A program made the position numbers and the translations under genes. Of a stretch of DNA of 64,000 nucleotides, positions 46,305 to 57,000 are shown in pieces; position 1 is the stretch's first letter; every line of letters begins with the position of its first letter. The notes below the pieces were generated by a model. It ran no database searches. It saw only the letters and a list, made by a program, of their open reading frames with translations, and had not been told where the DNA came from. This DNA comes from Bemisia tabaci (lineage: Eukaryota; Arthropoda; Insecta; Hemiptera; Aleyrodidae): positions 1,116,001 through 1,180,000 of the forward strand of contig NC_092800.1 of NCBI RefSeq assembly GCF_918797505.1. Direction: 5' to 3'.

Positions 46305-49300
46305 TTTAGCTGGATCAAATATCATCACTCCTCTAACGTAAAAGGGCGTAATTACTTTCTGAGTTGAGCTCTATATTCCATACAGCTTAATGTGTTTCAG
46401 GACTCACATGAAAATGAAAATACGCTCTTGCGTCAACGGAGCGACGAAATTTAGTTATTGAGTTTTGTTCTATTTTGCCAAATAGAGTATTCTTTCGCAC
46501 AATGCGTCTATATAATCTAATAGCTTGTTATCAATTGTTACCTTGTTTGAAATTTAAAGTATGGCAGCGGCCTTTGTGATATCAATTTTGTCTTTCGATT
46601 TAAGCACGTCCACATATGCCTCGGTTCGGCTGGAAATGGCAGACATTTCTGGCGGAACGTCTCAGACTGTTCTGTTCTATTATTTTCAACCTTGTTTCCT
46701 CGGATCTAAGAGTCATTGTCGCAAATGTTTTCGGAATATTTTAAATTCACCTTTTACTTTTTATTATAATTAAACTTAACATAAATTACCAGTCCTATTT
46801 TATTGCTCATGCGTCTGTTTTTAAAAACTCATAACATGGATAGAAAGATCCAACTATTGTTGAGAGTATGGCCTTCGTGATGTTTATGTCGCAGGCAGAT
46901 AGTAAAATCAGGCATTTTATCAAATGCCTAGGCAGATAGTTAAATTTTGAAGGTCTACAAAATTTTGTGAATTTATGGCGGAGATCTCACGAGTTTTCAA
47001 TATTTTAGGGAAAAATATCTCGTTAAACCTACGAACTCTTTTTGTCGATGCCTCTTCGATTGTTTCTCATATTTTTAAACGTTGAAATTCTAAAAGTTCT
47101 GTTTTTTATGACATGCTGCAAATTTCAAGATAAGTGGCGGCTCAGGAGCTAAAAATCATTTAAAATACTTTTGTGTGATGCAAATTTTTACTGATAATTT
47201 TTTCTTACGGGAGCAATTACATATTTTGTCTAAAATTAGGAAAATAATCAAAATTTCAATCTATGTTAATTTATTTGGTTATTTGCCTAGGCATTTGACA
47301 AAATGCCTGATTTTACTATTTGCTCGCGATATATACTTTGTGTTGTGACCCTGACGATGAAGCGCTTGCTTCGAAAAGTTTCGGTCAAAGTTTATTAATA
47401 AAATGTAAGTGTCTTTTTTTTATATAAAATTGTTACATTTTCTCTAGCACTTGGCTACACCCTACATACCAATATATTCAGTGTTACTACCTTTTAGACA
47501 TTGTGTTATACAATATTCGCTGAACTTGATTTCCTATTTCAAAACATGTATTCCAGCGGATTAAATCATTTTGTTGTATCTCTTTCAGTAATTAATTAAT
47601 CTATGAACCAAAAGTATCCTCGTGCTCAGTTCTCTCGGTAGTTTTTAATTTAGTTCAAATTTTCATTTATAAAACACGAATTTCCTGGTAAACTTATGAA
47701 TATTTTTCTCCCAATTTTTCAGATTATGTTGATTGCAATTTCACCTAAAGCTCCTGAAAATTTCAAGGAAAAATGTTCATAACTTTTCTCAAAAATGAAC
47801 ATTTTACTGGAGGAAATTTGGCAAGTTTCGAATGCTCGCACGGCGTTCTCCCTTAGCACGATAGAATCACTGGGAGACTTTAACGCTTGAGAAGGAAAGT
47901 AAAACGTGCGTTGATGCAAGACAAAGAATTAGTGCGCAAGAGATTGCATACTTTCCAGGCTGTCATTGAAAACCACGCATTACGAGTGCTTCCGAGCCAC
48001 GCGGTGGCGTGGCGTGAATTGCGATGTATCGATTGTTCTGCCATTTAAACCTATGGTAAAGAATCAATTATTAAGGTGTTCGTAGCGAACACCCTGTTCA
48101 TCGATTATTTTCCATAGGTTTAAATGGCATAACAATCGATATATCGCAAAGCACGCCACGCCACTGGAGCCACCCTAAAGAAAGAGTAATCTCCGGGTTT
48201 TCCGGACCTGTAGACACCCTGATCTAGGGAGAGCAGGCCCAGCTGCAGAATACCTCTCATCGATAGCCAGAAAAATCAATCGGCAGAAAAAATGTTTGAA
48301 GTCAACACTCAAATCCCATCAGTCCGAACTCTGCATTGCGAAAGAACGTCCTATGAGCCCTCGGACGTTGCCAAAATTTGTGAGATAAAACGGGAATTTT
48401 GTGGGGAATTTGTGCCCCCCCCCCCCCCAAATTTGTTTATGAATTTTAATCGCGATTTCATCAAAACTATCTAAATATTTCAAGGAGAAATATTCATACC
48501 ATACCTCACCAAGACATAATGTTAATATTATCGTGATACGCACCGCTTTTGTTTGTGGAACTACGCAATTCACTTGGATGGCATTTAGCAAAAAGGAACC
48601 AGCGGGATTACAGTGTTTTTAAGATCGTGCACCTTCTTCTGTACGTTTAAAATTACTTATAATCTATGTACAGTGTTAGAACTTACCTTCAGTATTTTCC
48701 TTCAAAACTAACAATTGTTTCGTGAGAAGCCAGAACTATTTGGACGGCATTTTGCAATTTGGAACTATAAATTTTGGCTCATATGAAAAAACACTCATAT
48801 GCATTGGGGAACTAATGGCACATACGTTGTTTTTAAACTGAGCTAGAATTTATAGTTCTAAATTGCAAAATGCGGTCCATTTGTTATTCTGGGAGATTTC
48901 TTTGATAATTATGAAGACGCAATCTTTTTACAACACTGTAATTGCGTTGGTTCCTTTTTCCAAAATTTGATCCACTTAGAGACTATCTCTGGACTTTGCC
49001 CCCCGCCCCCCCTCTCTCTCTTTGTAGTTCAGTATTTTTTGCAGTTTCACTGTTACGGATCTGTCTCCGAAATAATTTATCTCCGTGTTATTTTTCCTGT
49101 TTGCGACCCCCCCCCCCCCCCCCCTCTGTAATTGTTTTGCAGCCCAGAGCTTTCTTGACCGGACCGCCAAAGAAACAAAACAGGGGATTTCCATGTCCTG
49201 ATTACAATGACACGTAATTTCCATCATCCACCTCAGTAAAACAAAGGACCCCGCCTTCCTGTATCCGAATGATCTTAATGATGTTTACGATGGAATGCAC

Positions 49301-49910
49301 CCCTTCCTAAAATTCCGCAAAGCTCGGATTTTCCGCCACTGGAAAACAAAGCAATAGTTTCTGAAATACATCCTAATTGCGGGAGGGGTCAGCAAAGGGG
49401 GGGGGGGGATTGTTTGTGGTGGCTACAAACCAACAGGTTACGAAGTTACAAAAGGGCAAACCCAACCCTAAATTTCAGTCAGTCGGGGTTCAGCAAACGA
49501 AGCTTCATGGGTGATCAGGTCATGTAGGTCAGCCAGTGGTGTTGTGTTGTTTTGTAGTGGTGAAGTGCAGTCAGATACCGGAATCACAACGCTTACGCTG
49601 CAGGTCCTAATCCGTGAGTACACTGTGTATAATATCTTATTCACAACTTCTACTGCAATAAAATTTATAGTTTAAAATTTATATCCTCTGCAATTCAAAA
49701 ATTTATTTTTTAATTTCAAATTTTTTATATTTTAAATTTTAGATTTAAATTTTTACTTTAAAAATTTTAAAATTTTTGGTTTTCAATTTTATTTTTATAT
49801 TAATGCTTCTTATCATTTTTCCCAATTTGTTCATACTCAATAGGTCAATAATACATATATATTACTACCACCACAACTATATACTCACTACTACTCATTC
49901 TATACTTACC

Positions 49911-49941
<31 letters not shown>

Positions 49942-52900
49942 GTACAGTACTTACTATACTTATTTACTTACCATACTACTCACTATATACCTTCTACTAC
50001 AATATTTATGGTATATATACACTATTGATCCATTGAGTCTGAAAAAATTGTTAAAAATGTTGTAAAACATTAACATAAAAATCAAATTAAAAAATAAAAA
50101 TTATAAAATTTAAAAAGTAAAAATTTTAATTCTAAAGTTTAAAAGTTAAAATTTTTGAAATCAAAAAATTTAAATTCTAAAAATCTAAAATAAAGTTCTT
50201 AAACTGTAGCGACTGTTAACTGTTAAACTCTTTTCTTAAGCCGGATTTTTTCCCCTCCTCAAAAGCTTCACGTCAGCTTCTCTCTCTCTCATTTGTATGT
50301 ATCTTTCCTGAATTGACGAGAGATGCGGTTAGATAATTTTCAGCATTTTAATCACAAGGAAAATTGATTGACTGCGTTTTTATTACTCTCTCGAATGAGA
50401 AACTAGTTTTGCTCTCTGTGTTTTACTTTCATTTATTTTTTTATCAGATTAATATGAAACGAACACAGTTAAAATTGTTGGAGGGTATGATCGAAAAATG
50501 AAAACGTGAATCGATCGACATGTATCGATCGACACCGATTCGATCGACAAATTATTTTAAAAACCGGTGTCGATTCGATCGAAAAATTAAAACGTCAATC
50601 GATCGACACCGATTCGATCGACAAATTATTAGAAAACCGGTGTCGATTCGATCGACATGAATCGATCGGAAAATGAAAACTTGAATCGATCAACACCGAT
50701 TCGATCGACAGTTAATTTAAAAACATCTGTGTCGATTCGATCGACATGAATGGATCGAAAAATAAAAACGTGAATCGATGGACGTGAAACGATCGACACC
50801 GATTCAATCGACAACCGTGAATCGATCGACAAACCCTTGAATCGATCGACAAAAGCCGTGAGTCGATCGAATTTTGTCGATCGAATCAATGTCGATCGAT
50901 TCACGTTTTTATTTTTCGATCCATTCATGTCGATCGAATCGACACGAGTGTTTTTTAATTAACTGTCGATCGAATCGGTGTCGATCGATTCACGTTTTCA
51001 TTTTTCGATCGATTCATGTCGATCGAATCGACACCGGTTTTTCAATAATTTGTCGATCGAATCGGTGTCGATCGATTCACGTTTTCATTTTTCGATTGAT
51101 TCATGTCGATCGAATCCATACCCTCCAAAATTGTTTCACCTTGTTTTATTTAGTGTTTTTTCTTGTATACTTTAAACTACTTTTCCTCTTTTTCTGTAGT
51201 TTCAGACCAGTAGGAAGAACATTCTTTCAAACTGTTCAGCTTAATTTCATTTTCCGTTTTATATTCCGTAAACCTCAAACTACCTAATTTTCTTTTGTTT
51301 ATCTTTTTTTTTTCAGATCGGCAAGAAACGAAGCGCTCACAGCGGAAGCTGTTTTACTCGCAATTTGATCGCAGTAGGAAAAACAGTTTTTCAAACTGTT
51401 CAGCTTAATTTCATTTTCCGTTTTATATTCCGTAAACCTCAAACTACCTAATTTTCTTTTGTTTATCTTTTTTTTCAGATCGGCAAGAAACGAAGCGCTC
51501 ACAGCGGAAGCTGTTTTACTCGCAATTAATTTTCACAAATAATAATAATAATAATAATAATATTTTTTTTTTTTAATTTTTTTTTTTAATTTCACATTAA
51601 TAATATTTAGTGTTGCAAATATTAACATAGATTTTCGCATAATTAAGCAGAAAAACACTGAGACGTTTTTAATCACTTATCAATTTTTTATCATTTATAA
51701 TCACTTTAAAATGACTTTTATTAGTCGCTCACATCGTCTGACATAAGGGCATAACTACACTCTGCAATGAGCCCTGTCTTCCATATGCTTCAATGCTTTT
51801 CCGGGCTCATCTCAATGTGTAGTTACGCCCTTCTGTCAGCCAAGTGACAAGTAAAAATTAGCTACATTACATTCCAAATAAATAATTAATTTTGCATTAG
51901 AGTAAGAGCAGCAGCTTCAGCAGTTTGCATAAGCTTTATCAAATTGATTTTACATGAACAAAACTCTTTTTCCACTAAACTTTTTATTTTCACGTTAGGT
52001 TAAGCTCCAACTAATCATCCTTTTTTTTATTCTTAGTTTGTTTCAGGTCTGCAAAAAACGAAGAAAATGCTCCGCACGATGAGCCATTGAAGACGGAAGT
52101 AGTGCCCTCCCAAAATGTATACCTATTTGTTCTATCGTGTCCTTAACTTAAATACCCTCAGTTGCTAAAAGAGATGAAAAGTATTTGCAATTCCTATAAG
52201 TTCTGCATAGTTCTCGTGTGATACCTACTATCGAACAATACTGCATTCAACTGAAAGTAATTGGACTGAATCATGTAGAAAGGAATTATCTTTTTCGGTT
52301 TATTGTAGCATAGACATAAATGCCATGAATTTTTCTAAATGAGCCAGAAAAATTAATTTCTTTTTGCGTAATACAGTTCAGTTACTCTACAGCTGAATGC
52401 AAACTTGAAATTAACGAGAAAAACAAAAGCACTAAGAAACGTAGCTCTGACGCATTATCTGACGTAAGGGAGTACCTCGATTTTCGTATGGGCCTCAGAA
52501 AGCATGGTTTTATATGCGAAAGAGAGGTCACATGGAAATTGAGATATGCCCTTACATCAGAAGGGAACGGTATGTAACAAGGTGGTACAATAGTGATTAA
52601 TAATAAAAGAGGTAGTAGATAAGGCAAATGGTACAATAGTGCTGCGTCCACACAATTTTGCTGGGAAAACAAGGCCAAAAAGTTTCTAAAAAATAGAAAT
52701 CAAAAGTTCTATTTGGCCTCGTTTCCCTCACAAAATAGTGTGGACCCAGAACTATTTTACCACCTCTCTGCAATTAACGCTGCATGATATAGTCCAAAAG
52801 CATCACGGAACTGGATTTTAAATTTGAAAAAGTAATACCTAAACTTTGATATCTGAATTTTGGCATGGTGCCTTGACTAAAATTTTGACAAGAGATAAAT

Positions 52901-54006
52901 GAACAAATGGATCATGGACCTATGCACGCTAAAAGGAAGTATGTTGCATGCAAATAGTTCCCTTTAGCATTTATAAGTCCAACGTAATAATCTGTGGCGT
53001 GGCGTGAAATGCGATATATCGATTGTTATGCCATGTAAACCCATGGTAAAGAATCGATTATTAAGGTGCCCACTGCGAACACCCTGTTTGTCGATCATTT
53101 TCCATAGGATTAAATGGCATAACAATCGATTTATCGCAATTCACTCTACACCACTGATGATCATAGAACCAAACTTTTAACTACGTGGATGAGGGATTAA
53201 ATAGAAATGTAGAAGCCGGTTTTGTCACCTGTTGTTAATCATACTAATAATTCATGATTTGCCTTGTTTGTTTCAGATGCGGCTGAAGATTCGGGCTTGG
53301 GGGGAGGGATCGCTGAGGGGGGAGGTTCCCAGGGAAGGGGGGTTCGTAGGGTTGGGAAGTATCGCGGAACTAGGATTCCCAGGGGGGAGAGTCCCGGGGA
53401 GAGGGGGGTCCGTGGGGTTGGGTGAGGCATCGCGGGGTAGGGTTTCCTAAGGGGGCTCCCGGGGAGAGGGGGGATGTCCGTGGGGTTTAAGTAGGATCGC
53501 GGAGTAGGGTTTCCAAGGGGGGAGGGGCCGCGGAGTAGAATCAGGGGGGGAGGAGTAGGATTTTTTTTTTTTTTTTTTTTTTTTCCGCGACTGGCTTGCT
53601 GAGATCCTCCGGGGCGTTACGTCCCGGGGTCCGCCGTCGCCGGCAGGGGCGCCCGCCAGGACCCCGAGGGTCCGTTGGGCGTCCCTGCCCCCGACCCCCC
53701 GCGAGGGGGGTCTTTGCCCCCCCGCAAGGGGGGGCTTTTTCCCCCCCTCGCGGGGGGTCGGGGGTGGGGGCGCCCAGCGGACCCTTATGGGGTCCCGGCG
53801 GGCGCCCCTGCCGGCGACGGCGGCTCCGGGGCGTTACGCCCCGGAGGATCTCAGCAAGCCACGAGTGGAAAAAAAAAAAAAAAAAAAAAAAAAAAGGGAG
53901 GAGGTGGGAAAGGAACCTGGGGGCCGGAGGGGCCGGAAGCCGGGGTTGGGGGAGGCCGTCATCGTAACGGGATCGTCGTACCAGGATCATCGTACCGGGA
54001 TCGTCG

Positions 54007-54042
<36 letters not shown>

Positions 54043-57000
54043 CTTCTGTTTCAGGTGCAGCTGCCGTTCCCGCAACCGAAGGTAAGATACCGTTTTATTT
54101 CTCCTCATTTCTAAGTAAGGGTTATAATCGTTATTCAGGTTTAGTGGGCACTACTTCCGTCTTACGAGCAGAGCTGCTATTTAGCAGAATCAAAAATGGC
54201 ATGGAGCAGAGGAAGCTGGAGCTGCGTCAGCGTTGGTAAGTACTTCATCCCCCCCCCCCCCCCGTGGATTAGGGCTCATGGCGATACCACGTTAAAAAAA
54301 GCGCGCCCAAAGCTCTACCTCCAGGAGCAGTACCGTATCATTTACCTGATCGGACTCTTCTAAGGTGGTGTGGAAACGAGCTTTTCAAAAGTTGTTTCCC
54401 CATTCCTTTTACGATTTGTGCTTTATACTGCCGTGCTGAGGAAAAACGCCGTATGAACATTTGAGAGGTGCCAAATTTCCCCCGATAAAATGTTTAGTTT
54501 TTTCCTTGACATTTTCAGGAACTTTAGGTGAAATTGCGATCAAAATTATCTGAAAATTTGGGAGAAAAATATTTAAACATTTTCCCGAAAATTTGTGATA
54601 TAGCGGAGGAAATTTGGCAACGCCTGAAGGTTTATACGGCGTTCTTCCTTAGCACGGCAATATAGGTTCTGGCTGACGTCAAAACCTGAGAATCTTTTTT
54701 TATTGAACCATACGAAACTGAAATTTTCAGGTGAGAGCAACACGAAGCTGAAGAAGTGTGAATTTTCTTTTTTACACGAAGAGCAGTAATTCAATACCTG
54801 CAGCCGGATTGTTGAACCTTTAACTGGCTATGTCGACAAGATAAGACAAGACATGGCCCTATTTGCGCCGTGTAATATATCGATTTTCGATTCTTGTCGT
54901 GCCGACATAAATTTCAACAATCAGGCTGCTGGTAAGTGCTATCAGATGCCTACAATGAGGCATCAGTTTCTAATAGACCAAATTTAGAGAAAATTTCCTC
55001 ACGGAAATTGAATGAACTTTACGCTAAAGAGCAACATGTATATTTTATCAATAACCTGATGACGCTAGCCAGGTTTTGAATTTCTACTCGTCATGTATGG
55101 TAGGCCAAGGTGATGTCACAAGTCTGGTTGGTATACTGCCGTGCATAGGAAGAACGCCGTATAAACATCCGAGAGTTGCCAAATTTCCTTGGATGTAAGG
55201 TTTATTTTTGAGGAAAGTTATGAACATTTTTCTTTGAGATTTTCTGGAGCGTTAGGCAAAGCTTAAATTGAGAACAAAATTATTTGAAAAATTGGAAGAA
55301 AATTATTCATACATTCACTAGGAAATTCGTGTTTTATCAAAGGAAATGTGGCAACGACTGAAGGTTCATACGGCGTTTTTCCATAGCACAGCAGTATAGG
55401 ATCTACGGTTTGTAATTTGCGTTACACTGCACCGTTCCGCTTGAGAGCCTCTCCATTACAATCTACGAAAATACCCCATTCCGGTGTGATCCATCTTATT
55501 CTTTCAACTAGAGGGTATGCCTCCAAACCAGCTTCGCCCCCCCCCCCCCCCGCTCCCCACCCTCCAAGCGCTTTGCGCCTATGCGTTTAGCCCTCGATAG
55601 ACAATCAAATTCCGAACCAATTCCGATCAAAGTAGACATGCTGATGCCTGATGGTCACCATCTACCATCAAATTTTGACGGGCCGCACTTATTTGATCAA
55701 AGTAAGATTAGAATAAAGTGCCACCATTCATCATTTTCTGCCATAGGAAACATTTCTGCTAAGTTTCCATTTATAAATGAAGCAAATTAATGAGTTTGAG
55801 ACTGATGACTCCCGACACTTTGATGCTACTTTGATCGGCATTGGTTAGGGAATTTCATCGTCTATGCAGGGCTTTTCGCGTCACGCGATACCTACCGCTG
55901 TTAAGATTTTACATCGTAGATAAAATATTTAGGAGTGACAATTAATCAAGCTCGAAATACAGGAGAAAATGGCAATTACTCATTCATACCTCTAGATTCT
56001 CAATTTTTTTAATCTGATTGAAGCTCAGATCTAATTTCGTCAAATTGACAAGGTTCTCTATATTCTCAATTTTTTGGATACTATTGTTGTTCAAGTAGAG
56101 CTCCGTTAAATTAGTAAGCATCCATAGACTGTCTATACATATGATACCTGCAAAAAGATGAATATACAAAAGCAGTGAGCTACTAGATATGCGGTGATAG
56201 TGTGAGATTGAACAAGAAAAAAAGTACTGAACGTCTCCGGGTCAAACAGCTAGACTGACCATAAGCATATTCTGCGGGCCAAAAAAATACGTTTTTCTTC
56301 TTGAAAGATTTTTCCCAAGAGTGTTACAGGTTCGAGCTACAGTCTCTGAAGATATTCTAGAAAATCTTCGTTTTTCCTGAAATTTGGTGACGTTTGTGGG
56401 CCAAAACTCATAAAAAGAGCCGTAATATTGTTTAGGCTGAATTTATTAATGACTCAAAAATCTCTAAATCACAAGAGAACGGGAAAATTCAGCGATTTTC
56501 AGGAGGTCTTCGATCTTTGGAGCAAGAGGGAAGGAGTTGCCACCATTAAAACGCTAATTCACTATAAACTTAAGCCCTTTAAAAAAATGTCTTTCATCAT
56601 TTGTCGAGATTCTTGCAGGCTCGATGTTCTGAAAATAGCACCCTCACTGAGTGAAAAAACAAAAATCGCCCTAAAAAACCCAAAATCACGTGTAACCCCC
56701 ACTTCAACTCACGATTTGGAGATTTTTCCATTTACAAATTCAATACTAATAATATTGGTGACCACTTATCATGACTATGAACGTTGCCGAAATTTATGAA
56801 AAGCGACGATGTCCCTGAAAATAAAACGGTACCGTAGCTCCCACCGGGAGGGGGGGGGGGGGTCTTTGGAAAACCTAATTTCAGCCAATAGTCGCACGGC
56901 AAGGTGGACAAGTTGCCCTTTGTTTGTATGAGTTGCAGGGAAGCTCTGACGATAACGCCTTATACATGCAACTATTGCTACGCGAAAGCTGTCTGAGTTG

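Noticed and set aside
50874..51287. 137-codon frame rich in Ser-Ile-Arg-Asn
   Set aside because: Translation of the ATCGATCGACA repeat; periodic and without domain.
53541..54085. Overlapping 120-150 codon frames on both strands rich in Gly, Pro and Arg
   Set aside because: They cross a GC-rich palindrome and homopolymer tracts; the open frames result from lack of AT-rich stop codons.
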